From: Nocardia africana NBRC 100379
Lineage (GTDB): Bacteria; Actinomycetota; Actinomycetes; Mycobacteriales; Mycobacteriaceae
Reading direction: 5' to 3'
Assembly (NCBI RefSeq): GCF_001612635.1
Contig: NZ_BDAV01000004.1
Location: 62,001 to 126,000, forward strand
Length of the DNA stretch: 64,000 nt
In this document: piece after piece, positions 16,919-25,213 of the stretch
Position numbering within the stretch: the first letter of the stretch is position 1
How the letters are laid out: every line of letters begins with the position of its first letter
Program-made: the position numbers and the translations under genes
Notes under the pieces: generated by a model
Database searches by the model: none
What the model was told of the DNA's origin: nothing
The model's input: only the letters and a program-made list of their open reading frames with translations

Positions 16919-19900
16919 GTGCATGTCATCGTCGTGTATGACTGGCGTGATGCCGAGCAGAACAAGAAGGGGCTCTGGCTCGAGAACTACCTGCGTTCAA
17001 CGGGATTTGCCCTGCGCGACTGGAAACGAGTGGGCAGCAACTGGATTGCCGACCTCGATGAGGCAATGGCGAAGTTCCGGGATCCGTGCTTCCTCGTCTT
17101 CACGCCCGGTGCCGGTGCGGCGGCCCCCGTCGACGTGTGGTGGCACGCAATTCTCGCGGCCGGCGACGACCGGCCCGTTATCCCGGTGTGCTTCGACGGG
17201 GCGCAGGTACCATCGCTTCTGGGTTCCCGGGTACACGTGGATATCGCCACGGACGAGGTCAGTGACGATGCCTTGGCCACCCTGGCTTCGGCCATGGCAG
17301 GGGCCGGACTACGGTCCCCAGCGCGCACGGATTCCATTACTGGCGGTCTCGATCCGCTCGCAATCGATCCCACCGGCGACCTGCCGCGGTTGCATCGTCT
17401 GACCGACCTCGCACTTCGGGACGCCGGCACTGTCGGGGAGCAGATTTTCACCTGGACAGTGAATGCCACTGGCCCTCGGCTGTATGTACGGCGCGATATA
17501 CAGAACCAAGTCGTCGCGCGGCTGCGTGAGCAGCGCTTGGTAGTGGTGAGTGGTGCGGCCGGAGCGGGCAAGACGAGCCTGTTGTGGGGTGTTGCACAGG
17601 AGTTGTTGTCCGACCGTAACAGTCAGACGTTCTTTCTGCGTGGCCCCATGCTCACCGAGCGGGGTGGCCGGCGGCCTCTGATGACCGTAGACCGAATCCG
17701 AAATGCGGTGCGAGAGTGTCGGAAACTCGGTGTGCCGATCTTCCTGCTGATCGACACCGGTGACGTTCTCGTCAGCGACGACGAAGGGTATCTAACCCTG
17801 ATGGACACCATCGATGTCGTCGCCGCCGCAGGGGGCTCCACTCTCGTCGCCTCGCGTCCGACCGAAGCGAAGCGGATTTCGAGCGCGGGGACCGAGCGCC
17901 TGACTCTTGGTTCCTACACGATGACGCCCAGAAAGTTCGGGCTGCCCTCCGAATTCGATCGAGCCGTTGCGGCGCACGCCATGGCGTACTGCCGAATGCC
18001 CGGCGACACGTCGGAACTCGCCGAACAGATCAGTTCGGCCGCTGTTCGCGAGCAGCCGTTGGGGGTCCTCGCGCAGCGTCCGCTGACGTTGCGGATGCTG
18101 TTCGAGTTGTACGCCCCCGGAGTGGTCCCGAGCACCATCGACGCCACCGAGCTCATGGAGCGGTTCTGGAACGATCGGGTGTTCCGGGATCGCCGGATTT
18201 GGACGACGGCCGTTGAGGAAAACCGTGATTCCGACTTGACCGGTACGGCGATGCGGATCGCTCATCAGATGATTCGGACCGGCGTCCCCGAGGTGGTCGT
18301 CGCCGACATTCCCGTTCCGACGCCTGCCGACCGTGGGAGGCTGCACGCGGAGATGGAACAACTGTGCTCGCGCGGGGTCGGGCAGCGGGGCGAGTTCGGA
18401 ACGTTCACCTTCTTCCACCAGACGTTCTTTGAATTCGCTGCCGCAAAAAACCTTCTCGCGCGGTCGGTTTCGCCGACGACCGCGCTTTCGAGGCGGGTGC
18501 GCGACCGACCGGACGACGCCATTCTATTGGCGATTCTGGAACAGACTTGGATATGCGCCTACCGGTCGCCCGATCCTCATCGCAGCGCGGCCGACCGGCT
18601 CATGATGGAGGTGCTGACGGCGAGCGCCGATACCCTGCAGCGTCCGCCGTTCAGTCTGCGGCGGTGCGCGGTAGTGGTTGGTGCGCAGTCGGCTCTCGAT
18701 GTCGCGTCCCGCGCGATGCTCGGCGAGGCCTTGCGACGTGAGGCCGACTCAGTCGTTGTGCGGGACTATCTCGCGTTACTGCCTCGGCCGGGTCGACCGT
18801 GGACCGCCGCGGACACTGCCCTACTGCTTCGTTGTTGGGCGCGGACGGATTCGAGTTGGCACTCCGCCGTGGATGTCCTACGCAGAGTGGCGGCGGCCGA
18901 CCCGGAACACGCCCTGGCCGCTGCCGAGACGATCGCGCGCCGGAGACTGCCGGTCTCCTTGACGAGCGCCGACGGACTGCTGCACAAGCGGACCCGCGAT
19001 CTGTTGGCGATGCTCCTGCCCGCATACACACGGTCGGTACTGCAACTACTGCAGCGGGCGGTGGACACGGATCCCACCGGGGTGCGCAGGGTGGCCGTCC
19101 TGGAGAAGCTCTACGAGATGCTCGACGCGGAGTCGGGCTCGCCCGCGGAGGTCGTGAGTTGGGCCCGGACTATCACTCCTACCCAACGTGCGACTTCTGT
19201 TCTGGTAGGTACGGCCGCTCGGCTGTACCGACGCGCCGCCCTAGCCGTATTGGATATCCCTTCGGACGCCGGTGGCGCGGACAACCTCCTCGAGCGGTTC
19301 GAGGCGGACCTCGATGTCATCGAGGACTGCGAGGGGCATCCGCCCATCCACGCCGCAGCGGCATGCTGGGGTTTGCTGTCAGCGCTCGGAAATGCCTCGG
19401 CGACAAAGGATCGTGCCGCGTTGGTGGATCGAGTGCTGGAAACTTTGCTGAGGTACGAGTCGCCCCGAGTTCACGAACAGATCCACCACGGCTGGCTCGT
19501 CGACCTCGTCAACACGAGCGCGGCAACGCGGCGGTGGGCCGCCGACCGGCTGGTCGCGGGATTGCCCGCGAACCACAGCGATCCGGCTGGTGGAGCGCAA
19601 CGTTGGGCGGATTCGGTGCGCCGCACCCTCGAACGCCCCGACATCGAGCGTGCGGCATTAGCCGTGATCGTCGAATCCGTCGTCGACACGCTGTCGAATC
19701 AATGGGAAGCCTCACTGGTCTGGTCCGATCCGGAGCTCCTGCTGCGCGTGCTGTTGCCGAGCGCCTGCGCGAACCTGCGCGGCGCACGAGATACATTGGC
19801 GGCGATCATCGCTGATTCTCTGCCTATGACGGCGACTCAGGGCAGGATTCTCGCGCAGCAGGCACAACGGTTGCGGCCCCCCGACGCGGCGAACGGGATG

Positions 19901-20821
19901 GTTGTCGAATTTCTCGTGCTGCGCACCGAATACGAGGAGCTGAAACAGCTCTGTACCACGGAACCGCCGCCGACGTGGGATTCCCATACTGCTGCGGTGG
20001 CGGTCGCGTCGGCACTCGCCGACACGCTGTCGCATAAGCAGAAGGTGCGCCGTTCCGCCGCGAAATTCCTGGCTTGCGCGACCGAGGCGGGAGTAGCTCC
20101 TTTTCCACTCTGGGATGACATTTCGCGCTGTCTGGGCACTAGTACAGATGCGGTGGTCCGCGCCGACCTTGCCCAAATCGGCTACCACGCCGCCAACACT
20201 GGTGTGTTCGCCGCGTGGCCGCTGATCGACTATCTGCGGACCCGCCTGGCATACGCGTTGAACATCGGGAGCGTGGGAGACGACCACGAAATCCGCATCA
20301 TGCGGCGCTTGCAGGTGAGTTTGCTGGCGATGCACGGCACCGAATCGAATTGCAACGAGATGATCGACCTGGCGTTCCTACCAGCCACCGAAACCAGCGC
20401 CATAGCCGGGCTCGCGGGATTGTTCGTGCCCAAAAATCGCCCCGGGGGCCCTGCTCCGATCGATGTGAGCACCGAGGTCCTCATAGAAGTCGGTCGACGA
20501 CTCGCGAGCAACACCACCAGAGCGCCCCGCGATATCGCGGGCGCGTGGAAAAGTATCTTCGGTCAATTGCTCCATCAGGTCGACGAACCGACCCTGCTTC
20601 GGATCATCTTGGCACTGCCAGCAATGGCTTCGCCATACGCCGCCAACATCATTCATCGCCTCCCGGATCTGGACAGTGCGGATATCGCGCGCGGGCTGGC
20701 CGAGATCGCAGCGAAGCCGCTGTCCGCAGAAGTGCGGCGCGCGATCGAGTTCTATCGGAGAAGAGGGAATCTGCCCACCGGCGGGTGGCCGGAAATCGAT
20801 CGCGACCTTGGCGTGACGTAA
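16919..20821 (+). CDS. Large STAND NTPase with N-terminal TIR-like domain
   Basis: 1300 residues. Start chosen at GTG 16919 because AGGAGG lies 8 bases upstream; an ATG at 16859 is in frame but overlaps the divergent TIR gene. Residues 1-125 resemble a TIR domain (HVIVVYDWRDAEQNKKG, CFLVFTPGAGAAAPVDVWW, RPVIPVCFDG), but the position of the usual catalytic Glu is Trp (about 74). A P-loop GAAGAGKTS (212-220) and Walker B IFLLIDTGD (275-283) define the NTPase, followed by a winged-helix region (FHQTFFEFAAAKNLL about 505) and a long alpha-helical repeat region to the C-terminus. STAND proteins of this kind recognise phage proteins and oligomerise. Probably the sensor of the neighbouring TIR/caspase genes. 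Confidence 0.85.
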   Translation: MHVIVVYDWRDAEQNKKGLWLENYLRSTGFALRDWKRVGSNWIADLDEAMAKFRDPCFLVFTPGAGAAAPVDVWWHAILAAGDDRPVIPVCFDGAQVPSLLGSRVHVDIATDEVSDDALATLASAMAGAGLRSPARTDSITGGLDPLAIDPTGDLPRLHRLTDLALRDAGTVGEQIFTWTVNATGPRLYVRRDIQNQVVARLREQRLVVVSGAAGAGKTSLLWGVAQELLSDRNSQTFFLRGPMLTERGGRRPLMTVDRIRNAVRECRKLGVPIFLLIDTGDVLVSDDEGYLTLMDTIDVVAAAGGSTLVASRPTEAKRISSAGTERLTLGSYTMTPRKFGLPSEFDRAVAAHAMAYCRMPGDTSELAEQISSAAVREQPLGVLAQRPLTLRMLFELYAPGVVPSTIDATELMERFWNDRVFRDRRIWTTAVEENRDSDLTGTAMRIAHQMIRTGVPEVVVADIPVPTPADRGRLHAEMEQLCSRGVGQRGEFGTFTFFHQTFFEFAAAKNLLARSVSPTTALSRRVRDRPDDAILLAILEQTWICAYRSPDPHRSAADRLMMEVLTASADTLQRPPFSLRRCAVVVGAQSALDVASRAMLGEALRREADSVVVRDYLALLPRPGRPWTAADTALLLRCWARTDSSWHSAVDVLRRVAAADPEHALAAAETIARRRLPVSLTSADGLLHKRTRDLLAMLLPAYTRSVLQLLQRAVDTDPTGVRRVAVLEKLYEMLDAESGSPAEVVSWARTITPTQRATSVLVGTAARLYRRAALAVLDIPSDAGGADNLLERFEADLDVIEDCEGHPPIHAAAACWGLLSALGNASATKDRAALVDRVLETLLRYESPRVHEQIHHGWLVDLVNTSAATRRWAADRLVAGLPANHSDPAGGAQRWADSVRRTLERPDIERAALAVIVESVVDTLSNQWEASLVWSDPELLLRVLLPSACANLRGARDTLAAIIADSLPMTATQGRILAQQAQRLRPPDAANGMVVEFLVLRTEYEELKQLCTTEPPPTWDSHTAAVAVASALADTLSHKQKVRRSAAKFLACATEAGVAPFPLWDDISRCLGTSTDAVVRADLAQIGYHAANTGVFAAWPLIDYLRTRLAYALNIGSVGDDHEIRIMRRLQVSLLAMHGTESNCNEMIDLAFLPATETSAIAGLAGLFVPKNRPGGPAPIDVSTEVLIEVGRRLASNTTRAPRDIAGAWKSIFGQLLHQVDEPTLLRIILALPAMASPYAANIIHRLPDLDSADIARGLAEIAAKPLSAEVRRAIEFYRRRGNLPTGGWPEIDRDLGVT

Positions 20822-21553
20822 GCCAGCGGGTTCGCCGGTCGAGGTAGGCCGAACGACTTCCGCACGCCCGATCATTGTCGCAGCTGATCGGGTCTCCATC
20901 GGTTCGAATATGGTCGCAGCAGCGCGACAGGCGAGAATTCTTCCACCTCCAGTGGAGGTTTTGTCCTTCTCCGACGACGACATAAGGGCGGTAGCCGACA
21001 TTCCTGTCGCCGCCGGCGCGATGTTATCGCCCGTTAGGCTGCCGCCGTTCATATTGCCCTGCCTTGGAATTCGTCATGAATGGCGACGGCCGTCGGTGTG
21101 ATCAGCAGTAGTCGTCTCCGTGCTCACCGCCAGCGACCGTCTGTACGACGCGCTCCCCGGCCCCGTCAGGCCGGCAACAACATCGCCCTGTGGTTCTTCG
21201 CGCCGACCGCGCGTGAGCTGGTCATCGACTGCTCCCGCTGCCGTCGCTGTTCAGCGACTCTCGCTTGATGTTGCAACTCCGCGAAAAAGCCCCGCCTGCG
21301 GCCCACCGTCGATCCGCCTCTCATCTAGCGAGCTCCGGACGCACACTCACAAGGTGCGCGAAACTTCTTGCCTCGCTATCTGATTGCAACCCCCAAAACG
21401 TTACGCGGACTCGCCGGTAGATCGGCACCGCCCCCGCCTGCCTCCCATTCAAACGGGTCGAGGCCCCGGCTCCGACGCCACACATCGCCGTTGCCGAAGG
21501 CTGACGTCGTCGACGTCGATCTGCAGCGTCGGCGTGTCTATGGCCGGGCTGAT
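20822..21553. other. No gene recognised
   Basis: About 730 bases after the STAND gene. A small hairpin (CCTCCA/TGGAGG followed by TTTT at about 20945-20965) could terminate the STAND transcript. Open frames here lack gene-like codon bias. Confidence 0.45.
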
Positions 21554-21565
21554 ATGTTCGCCGGC

Positions 21566-22440
21566 ATGCCCAGTTCGGATGACAAGACTGTCGGCTTGGC
21601 CCTGGTCACCTACCAGAGTGCGGAAGACCTTCCCGGATTCCTCGAGACCCTGTCCGCTGCGATCGAGCCGTACACCGTGGACGTGGTGGGCATCGACAAT
21701 GTCTCCACCGACCGCAGCGCCGAGATCGTCGAAGAATTCGGCGGCCGAGTCATCCGCAACACTCGCAACGTCGGGCTGGCAGCGGCGATCAATCAGGGCG
21801 CGGCCGCAACCGGCGGGCAATGGTCCTGGTCGCCAACCCCGACACGAAACTGTCCCCCGGCTCGATCGCGGCGCTCATCGACACAGCGAAGACCGATGAC
21901 CGGATCGGCATGATCGGCCCCCGCATCCTGCGCCTGGACGGCCAGCCGTACCCCAGCGGGCGCCGTTTCCCGTCGCTGGCAGTCGGTATCGCACACGCAC
22001 TGCTCGGCGGCATCTGGCCGAGCAACCCCGCAACGCGCCGATACTTCGGTGCCCCGGTCACCGAAGTGGGTGATGTGGACTGGATTTCGGGATGCTGCAT
22101 GCTGTTTCGTCGCGAAGCGTTCGAAGCAGTCGGTGGGTTCGACGACCGCTATTTCCTCTACTTCGAGGAAACCAAGATGGCCCTCGACATGCACCGCGGC
22201 GGGTGGCGCGTCGTGCTCGATCCTAGGGTCGAGATCCGCCACCGCGAGGGCGGCAGCATGCGGTCCGCACCGTTCCGGAAGGTCCGCTCCCACCACCGCA
22301 GCGCACTGCGTTTCTACTGCGACTACCACCAGAGTTCGCCCTGGATCGTGTTCGCACCGCTGGTCGCGGCCGGGCTTGTCGTGCGTGGGACAGCGGCGGT
22401 GGCTCGGACCGCTCTGCTGCAGCGAATGAAGGGCCGGTAG
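21566..22440 (+). pseudogene. Frameshifted family 2 glycosyltransferase (rhamnosyltransferase-like)
   Basis: Frame one (ATG 21566, or 21554) encodes VGLALVTYQSAEDLPGFLE, VDVVGIDNVSTDRSAEIV and VIRNTRNVGLAAAINQGAAA, the GT2 nucleotide-sugar fold up to just before the DxD. Near 21815 the frame changes; frame two, from about 21820, gives VLVANPDTKLSPGS (DxD-like NPDT), DWISGCCMLFRREAFEAVGG, FDDRYFLYFEETKMALDM and a C-terminal hydrophobic region. Joined, it is a WbbL-like GT2 enzyme of about 290 residues. A one-base length change accounts for the break, so it is either a pseudogene or an assembly error. Confidence 0.75.
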
Positions 22441-22509
22441 ACGAACAACTCCTCGTCCGAGCCGACACGGCTTTGCTACATGCGGTTCCTGTCCAACATG
22501 CGGTGGCGC

Positions 22510-22716
22510 CTACAGCTCATCGTCGTCCAGCAGCAACAGGTAGGCCGCCTCGGAGTGCACGAGGCATTCGTCCGGGTGGTGGAAGCGGTGGATATGCCGA
22601 AGCTCCCGGGCACGCTCGACCGTCAACTCCATCAGGTACACCTGGCACATGAACTCCGCCAGCCTTCCGTCGGCATGGACAAAGGTCCTGTAGCGCAGCG
22701 GTTCTGACATCGACAT
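22510..22716 (-). CDS. Small hypothetical protein (second of a tandem pair)
   Basis: 68 residues, MSMSEPLRYRTFVHADGRLA start and a LLLLDDDEL end. Codon bias is gene-like and the ATG sits three bases after the stop of the upstream small ORF. Two histidine pairs (HIHRFHH) could bind metal. No family recognised; possibly regulatory or a partner of the adjacent Nudix/kinase/radical SAM genes. Confidence 0.55.
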   Translation of the reverse strand: MSMSEPLRYRTFVHADGRLAEFMCQVYLMELTVERARELRHIHRFHHPDECLVHSEAAYLLLLDDDEL

Positions 22717-22719
22717 GGT

Positions 22720-22908
22720 TCAGTCCCACAATCGCGCGCACGGCAGTACCGGGAGGTCTGCGGTCACGTAGTCGTCGACTGTGACGACGACACCGGCGGA
22801 TCCCTGAGCGAGGTTGTGGGCGACGCTTTGCGCCTGCTCCCCGGATGCCTGGTAATCCAGCGTCAACGCGCCGGATTCGATGCGAATGTGCCGAATCCGT
22901 CCCATCAT
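22720..22908 (-). CDS. Small hypothetical protein (first of a tandem pair)
   Basis: 62 residues from ATG 22908 with GAGGGAGG upstream. Sequence begins [20 protein letters not shown] and ends [10 protein letters not shown]; it looks like a compact alpha/beta domain. Its strong ribosome site and coupling to the next ORF argue that both are real. It could be a precursor-like or antitoxin-like peptide, but nothing proves that. Confidence 0.55.
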   Translation of the reverse strand: MMGRIRHIRIESGALTLDYQASGEQAQSVAHNLAQGSAGVVVTVDDYVTADLPVLPCARLWD

Positions 22909-23109
22909 GCCTGCCTCCCTCGCGATTCGAGTGGTGTGAACCTGGAGAAAGCCTGGAATCGGCAACGGCCGACGACTATGCCGCGCCCGCCCGGGCGGCT
23001 ATACGTTCGGCGCATATTTCGTCGCCACCGCCCGCATTAGGCTGCGTGCGCACAGCAGTCATTCCGCACGAAGGCCCAGCTCAACGAGCATGAATAGGAA
23101 AACCAATTC

Positions 23110-23577
23110 ATGACAGACGTAGTCGCCCGGCCCGCACACGGCTCGGGCTCCCACCGGCACAAGGTCACCGGGGACGTTCACCTGGTGCTGCGCCGCAACA
23201 ACGAAATCCTGTTCGGCCGGCGCACGAACACCGGCTTCGAGGATGGTGCCTGGCACCTGCCCTCCGGTCACCTCGAAGCAGACGAGTCGGTGATCGAAGC
23301 GCTGATCCGTGAGGCACAGGAAGAAGTCGGGATCACCGTCAAGGCCGAGGACGTCCATTTCGTCCACGTCATGCACAACTCCTCATCCGGTGGTCGGATG
23401 GCGTTCTTCTTCTCAGTGCGGTCATGGGAGCGGCAGCCGGAGAACATGGAGCCAGATAAATGCGCTGAGCTGCAATGGTTCTCAGCAAGCGAGCTGCCCG
23501 AGCACATGATCGACTACTGCCGAGTGGCCATGGGTCATATCGCCCGCGGGCGTTCGTTCTCGACCTACGGTTGGTAG
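23110..23577 (+). CDS. Nudix hydrolase
   Basis: 155 residues. The complete Nudix box is present: GHLEADESVIEALIREAQEE followed by VGI (G-x5-E-x7-R-E-x2-E-E-x-G-U), so the Mg-binding glutamates are intact. Flanking strands VTGDVHLVLRRNNEILFGRR and MAFFFSVRSWERQPEN fit a MutT-like domain, with EPDKCAELQWFSASELP near the end as in NTP/nucleotide-sugar pyrophosphatases. Preceded by TAGGAAAA. The kinase gene begins two bases after its stop, so they form an operon. It probably cleaves a nucleotide-linked intermediate or cleans up a side product. Confidence 0.85.
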   Translation: MTDVVARPAHGSGSHRHKVTGDVHLVLRRNNEILFGRRTNTGFEDGAWHLPSGHLEADESVIEALIREAQEEVGITVKAEDVHFVHVMHNSSSGGRMAFFFSVRSWERQPENMEPDKCAELQWFSASELPEHMIDYCRVAMGHIARGRSFSTYGW

Positions 23578-23579
23578 CG

Positions 23580-24509
23580 GTGCGCAATCCGTCCGGCCCG
23601 GTTGTATGCGTGAGTTATGTGGCGCTCGCCGAATTGTGGACAGTGCCGCGGTTTCCGCGCGTCAACTACGGCACGCCTATCAGCAGCATCGAATGGTCCA
23701 TCGCAGCGGACGGACCGATGACCGCGGCAGCGCTGGTTGCAATGGGCGCACCAGTTCGCCTTCTAGCCAACGACATCGGAGGAGACGAGCACGGCCGCTT
23801 CGTGCGGCGATGGTTGGCGCAGCGCGACGTAATACCAGTGACCACGAGACCGGACGCAACGACGCCTCGGATCGTGGTGGCTGCCGATGACGCTCACACG
23901 CGGACGTGGTTCGCGCATCTGCCCCACGTCGTATCCGGCCTCGAGCAGATCGACCTCACGCCGGTCACGGCCGCCTCGTTCCTGTACGTGGACAGCTACG
24001 AAATAATCGAGGGTGCTGTCCTTCGCGCGATCGCCGCCGCTCGGAGAGCCGAAATCCCGATATTGCTGAACCTCGGTGGCTCACCGCTTGCCGCGCCCAC
24101 CGCTGCGGCCATTGCCGGCTATCCACACCTCCTGGTGCAGACCAACGTCGACGACTCGGACTATCTCGAAGCCGTAGCCGTCGCCACGGCGTTACTCGAG
24201 AGAACCAGCGCGAAGTGGGCAGTCGTTACAGCCGGTGCGTTCGGTGCCGTCGCTGTCAGCCGATCGAAAGAACTTGCCGTGCCATCGTTTCCGGTGAACG
24301 TGCGGCATACACACTGCGCGGGGGCGGCCTTCTCAGCCGGGCTGCTCTACGGTCTGCGAGAAGGGTGGTCGATGCTGCACAGCCTCAGACTGGGATGCGC
24401 CAGTGGGGCGCTGCGATGTGCACGACACCACAGCGCACCACTGCCGAGCCTCACGGAGTTGCTGGCGGTCATCGACCCAACCGAACCACCCGCATCGGAA
24501 GATGCCTAG
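23580..24509 (+). CDS. PfkB-family carbohydrate/nucleoside kinase with altered active site
   Basis: 309 residues from GTG 23580, directly after the Nudix stop. Ribokinase-fold features include GPMTAAALVAMGAPVRLLAN followed by DIGGDEHGRFV, FLYVDSYEIIEGAVL, and LLVQTNVDDSDYL. In the C-terminal signature, where relatives read D-T/S-x-G-A-G-D-x-F, this protein reads HTHCAGAAFSAGL: the catalytic aspartate is Ala and the first Asp is His. The protein may be a kinase of altered chemistry, a binding protein, or inactive. It belongs with the Nudix gene and the convergent radical SAM operon. Confidence 0.8.
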   Translation: MRNPSGPVVCVSYVALAELWTVPRFPRVNYGTPISSIEWSIAADGPMTAAALVAMGAPVRLLANDIGGDEHGRFVRRWLAQRDVIPVTTRPDATTPRIVVAADDAHTRTWFAHLPHVVSGLEQIDLTPVTAASFLYVDSYEIIEGAVLRAIAAARRAEIPILLNLGGSPLAAPTAAAIAGYPHLLVQTNVDDSDYLEAVAVATALLERTSAKWAVVTAGAFGAVAVSRSKELAVPSFPVNVRHTHCAGAAFSAGLLYGLREGWSMLHSLRLGCASGALRCARHHSAPLPSLTELLAVIDPTEPPASEDA

Positions 24510-24536
24510 CCGATGAAGCGGGCGGTCCTGGCTGCG

Positions 24537-24565
24537 GTCGCGGGGTGGCGGCATCTGCCCGCGAC
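24537..24565. terminator. Hairpin between convergent operons
   Basis: GTCGCGGG and CCCGCGAC form a perfect 8-bp stem around a 13-base loop, exactly between the ends of the PfkB-like gene and the convergent cupin-like gene. Likely acts as a bidirectional terminator, without a long T run. Confidence 0.5.
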
Positions 24566-25209
24566 TAGATCAGATTCCACTCTTTGAGCCATCCGCTCAC
24601 CTCTGCGAACCGCGTTCGGCTCATCTGCTTCGCCTTGGCCTGTTCCTCGGGTTCGTCCTTGGCGCCGAACTGCCACCACGCATGGTCGGTGTGCCGGTCC
24701 ATGACCAGAAATTTGTCTTTTACCGCGGGCCCGCGCACCACCAAACTGACGGTGAACGGCTCAGCGACCACCGCATGCACCATCGAGTGGTGCAGCGCGT
24801 AGCTGGTGCCTACCGGCTCCTCGCGGACGTGCAGAACCGGCAGCTTTCTCGGTTCCACCTGCTCGTCCAACTCGGCGTTGCCGAACAGGTAGTGCCGGTA
24901 ATGTCCGCGCAGGATCTTGCTGGCGTAGCTCCAGCGGTGGTTGTGCGGCCGGTCGAAATAACCCGGCAGAAACACGTGCAGCCGCACCCGCACCCCGGGA
25001 TCGTCGGCGCTGGCCAGCACGATTTTGTCCAGGATGTCGTAGTGCTCGCACAGCTGCATCAGCTCAGGCCGATTCGCCAGATCGAGCAGCCGGTCCCTCA
25101 GCAGGCTGGGCTGTCCCGCCAACTCGTCCAGCGCGGCGCGGCATGCCCGCTCCACTTCGTCGATGTCGTTCCAGTCGATCCGGCACAGTTCTGCGATCAC
25201 GCGGTCCAT
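24565..25209 (-). CDS. Cupin-fold protein of the radical SAM operon
   Basis: 214 residues from ATG 25209, four bases after the radical SAM stop, with GAGGAG upstream. The central part (VRVRLHVFLPGYFDRPHNHR, WSYASKILRGHYRHYLFG) has the small-beta-barrel pattern of cupins or cysteine-dioxygenase-like proteins, with a H-x-H metal pair at 89 and 91 and further His in GHYRHY and YALHHSMVHAVV. It may be a metal-dependent dioxygenase, epimerase or isomerase acting on the product of the neighbouring enzymes. Function is inferred from fold only. Confidence 0.7.
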   Translation of the reverse strand: MDRVIAELCRIDWNDIDEVERACRAALDELAGQPSLLRDRLLDLANRPELMQLCEHYDILDKIVLASADDPGVRVRLHVFLPGYFDRPHNHRWSYASKILRGHYRHYLFGNAELDEQVEPRKLPVLHVREEPVGTSYALHHSMVHAVVAEPFTVSLVVRGPAVKDKFLVMDRHTDHAWWQFGAKDEPEEQAKAKQMSRTRFAEVSGWLKEWNLI

Positions 25210-25213
25210 CGGT

